Shown here in pieces: positions 42,741 to 51,867 of a stretch of DNA of 64,000 bases. Each line of letters opens with the position of its first letter. Positions within the stretch are counted from its first letter, which is position 1. Origin of the DNA: JACPDH01 sp041671505 (GTDB taxonomy: Bacteria; Acidobacteriota; Thermoanaerobaculia; Gp7-AA8); contig JBAZBK010000005.1 in the NCBI GenBank assembly GCA_041671505.1, positions 202,494 through 266,493 of the forward strand, written 5' to 3'. The notes below the pieces were generated by a model. That model had not been told where the DNA came from. It saw only the letters and a list, made by a program, of their open reading frames with translations, and did not search any database. The position numbers were made by a program, and so were the translations under genes.

Positions 42741-44840
42741 TCAATGTTCGTGTAAGAGTTGAACGCGATGGTTTGCCGTATCGACCGAAGCGCTCCTCCT
42801 CAAGAGCGCGTCGGCGACGACGACCTGTCCGTACGCGATCGCGCAGGGGCCTGCGGGAAGCGACCGCGGACGAAGAATCATGGCGCCCTGGGCGAGCGCC
42901 CCGGCAATGCGTGAGGCCAGCCTCGTGCCTTCGAAAAGCTCGCCGGTGATCGCGACGGGAGTGCGGTCTGCGCCGTGCGCGCGAAGGACTTCGACGACCG
43001 CGGCGACGACGGAGTTGCCCGCGCGGGCGAGAATCGTCGCTGCCGGCACCCCGGCGATCAGCTCGATCACCGCCTGCTCGACCACGGGCCTGAAATCGAT
43101 CTCCCACGGCTCGGCGCCGTCGCGGATGACGATCGGGTAGCGTCCCGTCTCGTTTCGGTCCTCGACACTTTCCCAATCATGCACGAGCGCGCCGGGCCAT
43201 GGTGAGTCGAGCCGGTTCAACACGATCGCGGCGAGAGCTTCGAGCTGAAGCCCGATCGCGTGCGACGAGACGCTCGGCCCTGACTCGATCACCCTGCGCA
43301 CGACGTCGACACCTCTGCGGGGCATCAGGCGGAAGAGCGGAATCGCGTGAAGCGGCGGCGCGCCGCGGAAGACGTCGTCGAGCATTGCGAGCGCCACGCG
43401 CCACACCTGCCGGGTGGAGACGTGCTCGCCCGCAAGAACGATCGGCCGGAAGGTCGCGAGTCGCGCCACCCCTCCGATACCCCCGCGGAACAGCTCGCCA
43501 CCCCAGACCGCCCCGTCGGTTCCCATCCCGCCGAAATCGAAGACGACGCCAAGTGCGACGCCCGCCTCGTCGTTCTCGGCGAGACACGCCGCCATCTCCG
43601 CATGGTGCTGCTGCACGGCAACGCGCATGACGCCATTCTGGTCGAGAGCGAAACGTGTCGAGTCGAAGCGCTCGTCGAAGTCGTGCGCGTACGCCTCGAC
43701 TCCTCTCGGCGCCGTGACCTCGACCCGTTCGATCGAGTCTTCGAAACGCGGCGAGGCGTGATGGTATCCATAGGAGCCGGTCGCCGGCTCGATCCGCAAC
43801 TCGTCGTCCGCAGCGAGGCAGACGACGCCCGGAGTGGCGCCTCCGCACGCGACGATCACTCGCGAGACGGGCCGGTTGAGGCGGACGACGCGCGTCTTCG
43901 TACCGCGTCTGGAGCCTGCCGTGCGGGCCCTGGTCGTCTCGACCGTCTGCGACCGGTCGGCCACGAGCGCCAGTTCGGCGCGGTCCAGCAATGCGTTAAC
44001 CGGTCTTTGCGGAGGGGTGTCCGGGACGCCCGCCGGGAGAATCACCAGCGGGCGTCCGGACTCTTTGAGAAGGAGGTGATGGAGCGGCGTGTACGGGAGG
44101 AGGAGACCGACGAGGCGGTTCCCCGCCGCGACCTCGCCGGTAAGAGGAGAATCAGTCCGAATCGACACGAGTACGACAGGCCGCTCCACCGAGGTCAGTA
44201 GCGAAATTTCTCTGGGGCCGAGCTCCGCGACTCGCGATGCTTCGTCGAGATCGCGGACCATGACCACCAGGGGCACATCGACGAGGCCGCAACGCGACCG
44301 AAGCCGCGCAACGGCCCTGGGGGATGTCGCATCACACAGGATCGAGTCCCGCCGCTCGTCGCGCAACGCGACGAGCAAATCGCCCGCCAGCGCGCGCGCC
44401 GCGAGCCTCACGGGCTCGGACGTTCCGATCGTCGTCCCAGCCGGGACGATCGCGCGCAGCGTCGGACCGCACACGGGGCACGACAGCGCTTCGTCGTGAA
44501 ACCTGCGGCTCTCCGGCGTCCGGTACTCCTCGAGGCACGCTTCGCACATCGCGTACGTCGCCATCACGGAGTTCGACCGGACGAACGGGCCGCGCCGGAG
44601 TATCGAGCGTCGCGGCCCGCACTCCGGGCACGATGCGAAGGCGTATCCGAATCGGCGGTTCGCCGGATCCACGATCTCCGCCTCGCAGGCGGCGCAGAGC
44701 GGGCGGTCGGGAATCGGACACGCGCCCGAGGCGGGCGGTTCGAAAAGCGGCAGCGTTGCGCCACTCCAGCCAACGGTCGAGACCGGCTCGCTCGCGCGAT
44801 GCGGGATCTCCCTGGCGGCGGCAATGCGTTCCGTCTGCAT
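42741..44840 (-). CDS. hypF: HypF carbamoyltransferase lacking the acylphosphatase domain
   Basis: 699 residues from ATG 44840. Two zinc-finger-like repeats open the protein: CAACEAEIVDP ... SCPECGPRRSI and CEACLEEYRTP ... SCPVCGPTLR. Then a YrdC-like domain (about 150-330) and a Kae1-like domain with VQQHHAEMAACLAEND and GGMGTDGAVWGGELF. HypF makes the cyanide ligand of [NiFe]-hydrogenase from carbamoyl phosphate. The usual N-terminal acylphosphatase domain (about 90 residues) is absent; upstream sequence does not encode it. It may be supplied in trans, or the protein may have another task. A dyad lies 71 bases upstream. Confidence 0.9.
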   Translation of the reverse strand: MQTERIAAAREIPHRASEPVSTVGWSGATLPLFEPPASGACPIPDRPLCAACEAEIVDPANRRFGYAFASCPECGPRRSILRRGPFVRSNSVMATYAMCEACLEEYRTPESRRFHDEALSCPVCGPTLRAIVPAGTTIGTSEPVRLAARALAGDLLVALRDERRDSILCDATSPRAVARLRSRCGLVDVPLVVMVRDLDEASRVAELGPREISLLTSVERPVVLVSIRTDSPLTGEVAAGNRLVGLLLPYTPLHHLLLKESGRPLVILPAGVPDTPPQRPVNALLDRAELALVADRSQTVETTRARTAGSRRGTKTRVVRLNRPVSRVIVACGGATPGVVCLAADDELRIEPATGSYGYHHASPRFEDSIERVEVTAPRGVEAYAHDFDERFDSTRFALDQNGVMRVAVQQHHAEMAACLAENDEAGVALGVVFDFGGMGTDGAVWGGELFRGGIGGVARLATFRPIVLAGEHVSTRQVWRVALAMLDDVFRGAPPLHAIPLFRLMPRRGVDVVRRVIESGPSVSSHAIGLQLEALAAIVLNRLDSPWPGALVHDWESVEDRNETGRYPIVIRDGAEPWEIDFRPVVEQAVIELIAGVPAATILARAGNSVVAAVVEVLRAHGADRTPVAITGELFEGTRLASRIAGALAQGAMILRPRSLPAGPCAIAYGQVVVADALLRRSASVDTANHRVQLLHEH

Positions 44841-45133
44841 ACTCGTCTCGATCCATCCCCAAGATAGGGAAAGGGGACAAGCGGGCCGATGACCAAACGC
44901 ACTCCGCCCCGTGACATCCGTCACGCCGGGTGACAGCGTTCAGTCGACCGGATGAACCGGGCTGGAAGCGTCCGGGTACCCGATTTCAGGGGGCGTGCTC
45001 TCCCCCTGCTGGCGAGCGAACACAGTGCCCCCCGTCACACTCCGGCAGTGACCGCAGGAGTGGACTCGGCCGAGATAGAGGTCTTCAATGGTCTCGAGGT
45101 ACGGAGAGGCGCCCCGGAGCGAGGAGACCCACC
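44841..45133. other. Divergent region between hypF and the DUF6335 gene
   Basis: About 290 bases with no convincing gene. Holds the dyad GTGACATCCGTCAC (44911-44924) and nearby extra half sites (GGGTGACAG, CCGTCACACTCC). Confidence 0.5.
44911..44924. promoter_or_regulatory. GTGAC-N4-GTCAC dyad upstream of hypF
   Basis: GTGACATCCGTCAC, perfect five-base arms. Same CRP/FNR-like design as the sites before ric and the 21-haem gene. 71 bases from hypF and 210 from the divergent gene, so hypF is the likelier target. Confidence 0.55.
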
Positions 45134-45562
45134 ATGAGAAAGGAAGACCTGGTCAACTGGCGCATCGTCGAGCTCATCGATCAGAACGACAACGGGATCG
45201 CGGACGAGCTCGAGCCACCCAACGTCGATGTCGCGGCCTCCGCCGCCGAGCTTCGCCACCGTCTCGATCGAAACACGAGCACCGATCCGCACCTCGCTGC
45301 CGGCGACATCGACGCCTGCTGGGAAATGGCGGAATCGTCGGGAGACGAGACCGCGGGAACGAGCAGCACCACCCCCGACCAGAACGTCGTCGAGGAGATC
45401 GGCGACGCCCTCGGCATCACCTACCGCGACGACGAGGAGCTCAATCTCGTCGCGAAGGAACGGCTCCGCGACGAGCACCGCTGGGAGCTCGACCCCGCCT
45501 CCGCCGACGACTTCCTCGACCGGATGAAAGCGCTGACTCCGGCGCGACGGAAACCGCGTTAG
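45134..45562 (+). CDS. DUF6335-like protein
   Basis: 142 residues from ATG 45134 (GAGGAGACC site). Signature LAAGDIDACWEMAESSGDET, TPDQNVVEEIGDALGITYRD and DEHRWELDPASADDF, which I associate with the DUF6335 family best known from cyanobacteria. Acidic, soluble, no known function. The stop TAG is followed at once by the GTCAAAGG repeat region. Divergent from hypF. Confidence 0.75.
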   Translation: MRKEDLVNWRIVELIDQNDNGIADELEPPNVDVAASAAELRHRLDRNTSTDPHLAAGDIDACWEMAESSGDETAGTSSTTPDQNVVEEIGDALGITYRDDEELNLVAKERLRDEHRWELDPASADDFLDRMKALTPARRKPR

Positions 45563-45574
45563 GCAGGCCGAACG

Positions 45575-45896
45575 GCAGGTCAAAGGTCATAGGTCAAAGG
45601 TCAAAGCAGGCGGCAGTGGCGCGAGCAGTTTGGCGCAGACACTCCTGCCTGCGCGCGCCGCGAAGCGGCGCCGTTCTCGAATCCGATACCAAAAGCGAAA
45701 GGGGCACGGCTTGGCGTGCCCCTTCCCCTTCGAATCACCCGTTCGCCTTCGGCGACGCGCAGACAGGAGTGTCTGCGCCACACCAGGCCTGCTTTGACCT
45801 TTGACCTATGACCTTTGACCTATGACCTTTGACCTGCTGCTTTGACCTGTCTCTCGCCTGCTTTGACCGATGACCTTTGACCTTTGACCTGCTTCT
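45575..45896. repeat. Composite repeat: GTCAAAGG shells around a CAGGCACTC palindrome
   Basis: Shell units GGTCAAAGGTCATAG (45575-45608) and complementary TTTGACCTATGACC units (45789-45896, extra copies) enclose the palindrome 45630-45783, which also holds a GGGGCACGGCTTGGCGTGCC hairpin. The right shell runs into the coding end of the peptidase at 45820. Confidence 0.8.
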
Positions 45897-47997
45897 CGAC
45901 CTTGGCCAGCGCCTTCTCCGTCGCCTTCAGCAGCGCGGCGGGACCTACCGGGGCGCCGGTGGCCTTCGTCATCCAGAGATCGGGCGTATAGCGTCCCTGC
46001 TTCGTCATGCGCTCGAACTCGGGGCCGATGCTCCCCGTGCGCTCCATCTGCTCTTCGATCTGGTGCGCGATCAGGTGCCCGATCGGGTAATCGGGCAGGT
46101 AGAGGCCGTTCGAGACCATGTGCGAGTAGACGCCGAGGAGTACGACGTCCTTCGTCTTGAAGACCGGCGCGTAGAACTCGTTCCAGACGTCCTTCGCGAT
46201 GCCGATCGTCGCCACGCGGAGCTGCTCCGGCGTCGCCTCGGGGTTCGCGTACATCCAGCGCCAGACGCGCATGTCGACGATCGCGACGCCGGCGATCTCG
46301 TACGTCGCCCAGAAGTCGCCCAGCGTCGTCAGCGCCATCGCCGTCTCGTCGGGCTTCGCCAGGCCGAGCAGCTCTAGGTCCTTCGCCTGGAAGACGAAGG
46401 CGAGCGCCTCGGTGAACGCGGTGTTAGGCACCCCTTCCATCGCGTTGTACGGCACGTCGTAGAGCGAGAAGGTCTGCTCGACGTTGTGCCCGAACTCGTG
46501 CACCGCGATGTTGTAGCCCTTGTAGTCCATCCCGTCGGCGGCGACGCGCGTCCGGAGGTGCGCCTTGTCGCCACGGCGCTGCGCGCCCATCGCGTGCCCG
46601 GCGCCGCGCGACGGGTCGACCGTCACACGCTCGGCGATGTACTTCGCCTTCTCCTCGCTGAAGCCGAGCTTCGCGAGGATGTTAGGCATGTCGGCCTGGA
46701 ACGCGCCGGGGGTCGGGTACTTCTTCCTCGTGATCTCGTCGAGCTGCGCCTCGGTGTAGGCGCCGCGCGCCTTGAAGCCGTTGTACCAGATGTCGAACGG
46801 CTCGAGCTTCCGGCCAAGTCGCGACTCGATCACCTTCGCCACGCGCGGAACCATCGGCGACCGTAGCACCTCGACGAGCATCGCCTCGACTCGCGCTTCC
46901 GGAAGCTCGCGATCGTCGTTGAAGCGGCGGGCGATGTGCGTAGGCGCCGTCGGTGAGTACGGATCGGCGAGACGGCTCGCGCGGTAGACCCCGAGGATCT
47001 TCGCGTAGCGTGTGTCGAGCTCGCGGTCGGCGCTGACGTTCGCCCCCGCGGGAAGCGTGCGATCGCTGTCGCTCGCCGCGGCCGCTGAAACCGCATTCGT
47101 CTTCGGGTTCCAGTCGACCGTCGGATTGTCGATGACGACCTGCGGGATCGCCTGCGTGACGATCCGCTCCATCACCTGCTGGATCATCTTCTGGCGCGCG
47201 AGGCCGTCCTTTTCGCCGTACTGCGCCTTCAGCTCGTCGCGAAGGTTCCAGTGCGTGATCAGCCGCTTTTTCGGCGGAAAGAGGCGGTTCCCCTTGTCGT
47301 CGAGGAGGTGGTACATCCAGACGTTGTAGGTGGAGATGTAGCTCTCGGCGTCGGCGTACGCCGACGCGATCTTCTGGTTCACCTCGGCGGGGATCCTGCG
47401 CCCGTAGCGGTCGGCGAGCCGCGCCGCGGCCCACTGCTCCGGTGACCACGACTCCCCTCCCGCGAGCTTTTCGTCGAGCGTCGTCAGCGGGAAGTTCAGC
47501 AGCACGACGAACGCGATCTTGTTCGCGAAGAAGTCGTCGTTCACGTGCGCTCCCGGGTCGTAGCCCGCGAAGTACTCGTCGAACGGAAGCATCGGGCCGA
47601 GATCGAGGTCGCTCTGCCAGCGGAAGGCGCGCCCGAGCTCGAGCATGCAGCCGTCGAGCTGCTCGTGGAGGAAGTCCATCCTCTTGAGCAGCGTGAGCCA
47701 GGTCGCGTCGTCGCCGGCGAAGTTCGCCTCGACGAAGCTCTCGAACGCGGCCGCGTCGCCGTCGCTCTCGAGCCAGAGGCTCGCCACCTGCTTCACGCCG
47801 CGCGCCGCGCGGGGACGCGCCGCGTCGCCGTACTTCGCGACGAGCGCCGCCTCCACCTTCTTCGAAGACGCTTCGAGCCACGCGGGCCGCGCTGCAGTCG
47901 TCATCGTTCCTCCGGTCGCGCCCGGCGCGGTCTCGCCGGAGCTGACCACCGGCATGATTGCGAGCAGCACGGCGGCCGCGAAGATCGTAGCTTTCAT
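45820..47997 (-). CDS. Secreted zinc metallopeptidase (HEFGH)
   Basis: 725 residues from ATG 47997 (GGAGGATG site; an ATG six bases earlier is too close to the site). Signal peptide MKATIFAAAVLLAIMPVVSS. The zinc motif AVHEFGHNVEQTFSLYD, with a likely third ligand Glu in NTAFTEALAF about 29 residues on, marks a gluzincin, loosely M3-like. The protein is mostly helical around a deep active site. Substrate unknown. The last 20 or so residues (rich in VKGQR/VKAGER) are encoded by the GTCAAAGG intergenic repeat and are unlikely to be part of the fold. Confidence 0.8.
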   Translation of the reverse strand: MKATIFAAAVLLAIMPVVSSGETAPGATGGTMTTAARPAWLEASSKKVEAALVAKYGDAARPRAARGVKQVASLWLESDGDAAAFESFVEANFAGDDATWLTLLKRMDFLHEQLDGCMLELGRAFRWQSDLDLGPMLPFDEYFAGYDPGAHVNDDFFANKIAFVVLLNFPLTTLDEKLAGGESWSPEQWAAARLADRYGRRIPAEVNQKIASAYADAESYISTYNVWMYHLLDDKGNRLFPPKKRLITHWNLRDELKAQYGEKDGLARQKMIQQVMERIVTQAIPQVVIDNPTVDWNPKTNAVSAAAASDSDRTLPAGANVSADRELDTRYAKILGVYRASRLADPYSPTAPTHIARRFNDDRELPEARVEAMLVEVLRSPMVPRVAKVIESRLGRKLEPFDIWYNGFKARGAYTEAQLDEITRKKYPTPGAFQADMPNILAKLGFSEEKAKYIAERVTVDPSRGAGHAMGAQRRGDKAHLRTRVAADGMDYKGYNIAVHEFGHNVEQTFSLYDVPYNAMEGVPNTAFTEALAFVFQAKDLELLGLAKPDETAMALTTLGDFWATYEIAGVAIVDMRVWRWMYANPEATPEQLRVATIGIAKDVWNEFYAPVFKTKDVVLLGVYSHMVSNGLYLPDYPIGHLIAHQIEEQMERTGSIGPEFERMTKQGRYTPDLWMTKATGAPVGPAALLKATEKALAKVEKQVKGQRSSVKAGERQVKAAGQRS

Positions 47998-48066
47998 CGT
48001 CATCCTCCAGGATTGCGCGGCTCGGCCGCGCTCGGAAACAGCGGGGATGATACCGCAGCGCGATTG

Positions 48067-48105
48067 TGTGCCGCAGGCACTCCTGCCTGCGCGTTGCCGA
48101 AGGCA
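48067..48105. repeat. Half copy of the CAGGCACTC palindrome
   Basis: GCCGCAGGCACTCCTGCCTG then GCGTTGCCGAAGGCAAC: one arm and one inner hairpin only, upstream of the metallopeptidase gene. Confidence 0.65.
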
Positions 48106-48192
48106 ACCGGGGTCGGGGCCGCCCGAGCTGATCGGGGTGGCGCCCATGGCGGGGCAGCTGGAAGTGTCGGCATCGCGACACGACCGAGGCTG

Positions 48193-49494
48193 CTACTGCT
48201 TTCCGTAGTAGTCGCCGAAGAGGATGTCGAAGACGAACCCGACCGTCACGCCGCCCTGCCGATCGTCGGCGAGCTCCTCGCGAATCCAGCTGTAACCGAG
48301 CGACGCCTCCACGAAGAACCACTCGCGGAACATCTGCTCGCGATACGTCGTGAGAAACCCGTATTCGCGGAGTGGCACGTCTTCCGCGGTCTCTCCGTTG
48401 GCGAGCAGCTGGAACGCGACGCCGCGCGGCTTGCCCGACTTGAGCTCGAGGTCCTGGTAGAACGTCGCGTAGCTCTTCCACTTCACCCCGTCGGTATCGT
48501 CGGAGACGGTCCCCTGCGCCGAGACACGCGCGAGATTCGCGCGCTTCGGAATCCAGTCGTAGCCGACGTAAGTCGTCGTCCCGAACTGGTCGTCGTTCGT
48601 CCGGTAGAAGAGCGTCTCGTGAAAGCGGAACGCGGTGTTCTTGCTCGTGTAGCGGTTGTAGCGGTAACGCGCCTGCGCGAAGACGTACGGATGCACGCTG
48701 ACCTTCATGCCGAGGCGGTAGCTCATGCGCGCGCCGCGCTTGCCCGGGGGGTTGTAGCCGAAGCCGGCGAGCCACGACCGATCGTCCGAGGTGTCCCGGA
48801 ACGCGTCGGGCATCGACAGATCCTGACTGTTGTCCGCGATGTACTGCTCGGGGTTGTCGCGGCCGAGGAAGGCCGTGGTCCGCTTCGAGAGGTTCGGTAG
48901 AGGAACGTTGGCGTCGAACTTCGAACGCTCGTTCCACTCCCCTTCCGCGTCGTAGAGCATCCCCCCGGACAGCCGTCCGTAGACCTGTCGCGGATCGTAT
49001 GCGTGCTCGTCGCCGAAGAAATTGTCGAACCAGGCCGCGGAGCCGCAGACCGAATAGAAAACGCCCCGGCGAACCTTGTCGAGCCACGCTTCCTTGTAGG
49101 TCGGCGGCTGCTTGCAGGGAGCGGAGGCGTTCTTCTCGTCCCCGCCTTCCTTCGGCGGCTCTTGTGCGGCAGACGCGGGGATGTCTCCGGAGGCGGCCTC
49201 GGGCTTCGCCGCATCGCTCGACCCAACCTCGGCAGGAACGGTCGGCACAGGCTCCGCCACGGGCGGAGGTTCCTCGACAGGAACGGGAGACGGCTCCGCA
49301 GCGGGCGGCTGCTCGACAGGGGTTGGAGCAGGCTCCGGTGCCGCAGGCGGATCGGCAGTCGGCTGCGACGGCGGCGGCGCGGGTGGGTCATCGCCCGCCT
49401 CCGCAAGGAGCGCGGGCGTTGCCAGCGCAAGGGCAACGACCAATGCCGCCAGATAGCGGCGTCGATGATGACCTCGAAAAATCATCGCCTTCAC
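48193..49494 (-). CDS. Outer-membrane beta-barrel protein with proline-rich linker
   Basis: 433 residues. Signal peptide, then a periplasmic linker of about 90 residues made of Pro, Ala, Glu and Val (for example PAPTPVEQPPAAEPSPVPVE), then a barrel (about 150-433) with alternating aromatic strands: YVFAQARYRYNRYTS, FGTTTYVGYDWIPK, FFVEASLGYSWI. The linker could reach across peptidoglycan. Ligand or function unknown. Monocistronic, 86 bases from the M28 gene. Confidence 0.75.
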   Translation of the reverse strand: MKAMIFRGHHRRRYLAALVVALALATPALLAEAGDDPPAPPPSQPTADPPAAPEPAPTPVEQPPAAEPSPVPVEEPPPVAEPVPTVPAEVGSSDAAKPEAASGDIPASAAQEPPKEGGDEKNASAPCKQPPTYKEAWLDKVRRGVFYSVCGSAAWFDNFFGDEHAYDPRQVYGRLSGGMLYDAEGEWNERSKFDANVPLPNLSKRTTAFLGRDNPEQYIADNSQDLSMPDAFRDTSDDRSWLAGFGYNPPGKRGARMSYRLGMKVSVHPYVFAQARYRYNRYTSKNTAFRFHETLFYRTNDDQFGTTTYVGYDWIPKRANLARVSAQGTVSDDTDGVKWKSYATFYQDLELKSGKPRGVAFQLLANGETAEDVPLREYGFLTTYREQMFREWFFVEASLGYSWIREELADDRQGGVTVGFVFDILFGDYYGKQ

Positions 49495-49580
49495 ATTACG
49501 GAGAGCAGCCGCCGGGGGTCAAGAGGAGCAACTACGCACACTTCGTCGCAGTACACGGTAGAAACTGCGGAGGCGGTCAG

Positions 49581-51857
49581 CTACTGCAGCGCCGGCGTGA
49601 GCCTTACTGTGCGGCTCACCACGAGACGGTCGCCTCGATGGATCGGCGTCATCGCCGCGGAGCGCGCGCCGGCGACCGCGCGTGCAGGCTCGGGCAGTCC
49701 CGGTGTCTCGTCACGCAGCGTCATCGTCGCGCCGGGCTTCGGCTTGAAATCGAATTCGATGGCAGTGCCGAGAACGTTCATGGAGTGATCGGACACGACG
49801 CCACTCTCCGCGGGCTTGTCGAACGCGAAGCCACCGACATTGAACATCCTCGGCTCGAGCGATCTGTCGATCCGAATCTGCGCAAAGCTCGCGCCTCTCC
49901 GCGACTTCAAGCGGACGATCGCCCGAACGCGCCCGTCAGGCTGAGGCGCCCAGCTCTCGAGGCTCACCTCGGGTGCCGGCTCCCCGCTCGCCTTGACTGC
50001 CGACCACCAGAACGCACGCGCCGAGGCGCGTCCGACGGAAGGACCGGGAAGCGCCTCGTGCTTCCATTCGCCGGGCAGAGGCGGAGGAACGCGCCCGCCC
50101 GAAACGTCGACGGCGACGAGGCGCCCGAGCGGCTCGCCATCGGAGTCGAGTTGCATCAGGCTCATCGGGCGCGGCACATCGGGCGTCCAGACGGGAGCGA
50201 CGAGGAAGCCTGCCGTCGAAGCAACGGCGAGCATCAGCGTCACCCTCACCGTCCGCCATCCCGCGTCGCCCGCAAGAAGCAGCGGCATGCAACTGAGCGC
50301 CACCAGTCCGACGATCAGCGCTGCCGCGGGAAGGATGGAAAGCCCCATCGCGAGCGGCAGGTCGATCGCCACGGAGACGAGAACCAGGGTGGCGATGGCG
50401 AGCGCGACGAATGGCGCGGCAACGCGGCCGCGTGCACCGCCGAGCGCCGCGACGAGCGCGGAGACGAGCAGCGGAACGAAGACGCAATACGAGCCGCCGG
50501 GCAACGCAATCGCCGCGGCGATCGCAACGATCGACCAGACGAGCCCGAACGCATTCCATCCGTCGGCGGGCGTGACGCGCCGCCGGGCGAGATGCGAAGC
50601 GAAGGCGGTGACAGCGATCGCAAGCGTCCAGCCTGCGCCTTCGACCCACACGCCGCTCGCCGGCCATGGCGTGCCGAGCGTGCGGAACGCGGCGAGCGTC
50701 GCGATCGCCCACGCCGCAAGTGCCGCTGCCGCCAGTGCGAGCAGTGCGACGACGAAGGCTGTCGCCGTGCCGCGCAGCGAGGCCTCGCCGCGGCGGATTC
50801 CGCCTACGAGGCCCGCGAGCACCAGCAGCGCGGCCACGATCGCAAGGCCCAGGTTCCAGCTCTCGGGCCACCGCAGCATGAAGAGACTCAGGACGTCGAA
50901 GTAGCTCGCGTTGGGGCGCGGCCCGCTGTCGATTCCGCCGAGCTTGCGCGCCAGCGCGAGCGCCGTGTCGCCGTAGTGCTGGATCGTTCCCGCGCTCACG
51001 TTCGTCACGCTGTTCGCCGGCGTGTGGTACTGCGCCGGATCGCCGATCGCCGCGATCGCCATCCCGCGCATTCCAGCCCGCTTGAACACCGTGAAGTTCG
51101 TGTCGTTAGGCAGGAGCTGGTAGATCGCGAACGAGAGCGACGTCGCGGCCGGCGACTTCACGTTCTCCGCGTACGCGCCGACCAGCGCGGCGTTCCCCTG
51201 GCTCGTCTCGAACATCAGCGCCCGGCCGCTGCTGCCGCGCGCCTCGAGCACCACCATCGCGAGGACCGATTTCGACTCCTTGCGCCTGACCCACGCCTCC
51301 GCACCGAGAAGCCCCGCTTCCTCGCCGTCGTCGAATAGGAAGACGATGTCGCGCTGCGGAGGCCATCCCGACTTGAGGGCGCGCGCCACTTCCACCATCG
51401 CGGCGCAAGCCGCGAGGTCGTCGCCGGCGCCCGGCCCCGCGGGGACCGAATCGTAGTGCGCGTTGAGCACGATCGCGGCGCCGCGGCTCGTCCCGTGGAT
51501 TCGCGCGACGATGTTCTGTGTGTTCGCGCATGACGCGGTTGGGGAGCATGCGTAACCGATCTCGATCGTCGGCTTCAGACCCACCACCTGGAGCTCGGCG
51601 ATCAGACGGTCGCGAACGACGTCGTTCTGCTCGGTGCCGACAGGGTGCGGCACGCCGTCTCCCGCGAGCCTGCCCAGAATCACGCGCGCCCGCTCCGCAG
51701 AGAACTGACCCTCCGGAGCGCTGAATGGCGCAGGCTTCGGCTCGCGACGGGAGAAGCCATCCACGACGAGCAGTGCGACGAAGAGCGCGGCCGCGATCAC
51801 GATGCGAGCTCGTGCCGCAGCCGGTTCCGGTGACGCGGCAGGATTCGGATCGATCAA
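49581..51857 (-). CDS. M28 aminopeptidase fused to a multi-helix membrane domain
   Basis: 758 residues. One N-terminal helix, then an M28 zinc peptidase domain (about 50-310) with AHYDSVPAGPGAGDD, FLFDDGEEAGLLGAEAW and YHTPANSV, which give the metal-ligating His, Asp, Glu residues. Seven to nine membrane helices follow (about 335-560), then a C-terminal beta domain. This order matches the ERMP1/Fxna-like M28 group. The catalytic part should face the periplasm. Ends ten bases before the start of the next convergent element; 10 bases separate its start from the peroxiredoxin stop. Confidence 0.88.
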   Translation of the reverse strand: MIDPNPAASPEPAAARARIVIAAALFVALLVVDGFSRREPKPAPFSAPEGQFSAERARVILGRLAGDGVPHPVGTEQNDVVRDRLIAELQVVGLKPTIEIGYACSPTASCANTQNIVARIHGTSRGAAIVLNAHYDSVPAGPGAGDDLAACAAMVEVARALKSGWPPQRDIVFLFDDGEEAGLLGAEAWVRRKESKSVLAMVVLEARGSSGRALMFETSQGNAALVGAYAENVKSPAATSLSFAIYQLLPNDTNFTVFKRAGMRGMAIAAIGDPAQYHTPANSVTNVSAGTIQHYGDTALALARKLGGIDSGPRPNASYFDVLSLFMLRWPESWNLGLAIVAALLVLAGLVGGIRRGEASLRGTATAFVVALLALAAAALAAWAIATLAAFRTLGTPWPASGVWVEGAGWTLAIAVTAFASHLARRRVTPADGWNAFGLVWSIVAIAAAIALPGGSYCVFVPLLVSALVAALGGARGRVAAPFVALAIATLVLVSVAIDLPLAMGLSILPAAALIVGLVALSCMPLLLAGDAGWRTVRVTLMLAVASTAGFLVAPVWTPDVPRPMSLMQLDSDGEPLGRLVAVDVSGGRVPPPLPGEWKHEALPGPSVGRASARAFWWSAVKASGEPAPEVSLESWAPQPDGRVRAIVRLKSRRGASFAQIRIDRSLEPRMFNVGGFAFDKPAESGVVSDHSMNVLGTAIEFDFKPKPGATMTLRDETPGLPEPARAVAGARSAAMTPIHRGDRLVVSRTVRLTPALQ

Positions 51858-51867
51858 GAACGCTTCC

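Noticed and set aside
46682..49087. 801-codon minus-strand frame spanning the peptidase and barrel genes
   Set aside because: Overlaps two real genes in another frame and translates to Arg-rich noise.
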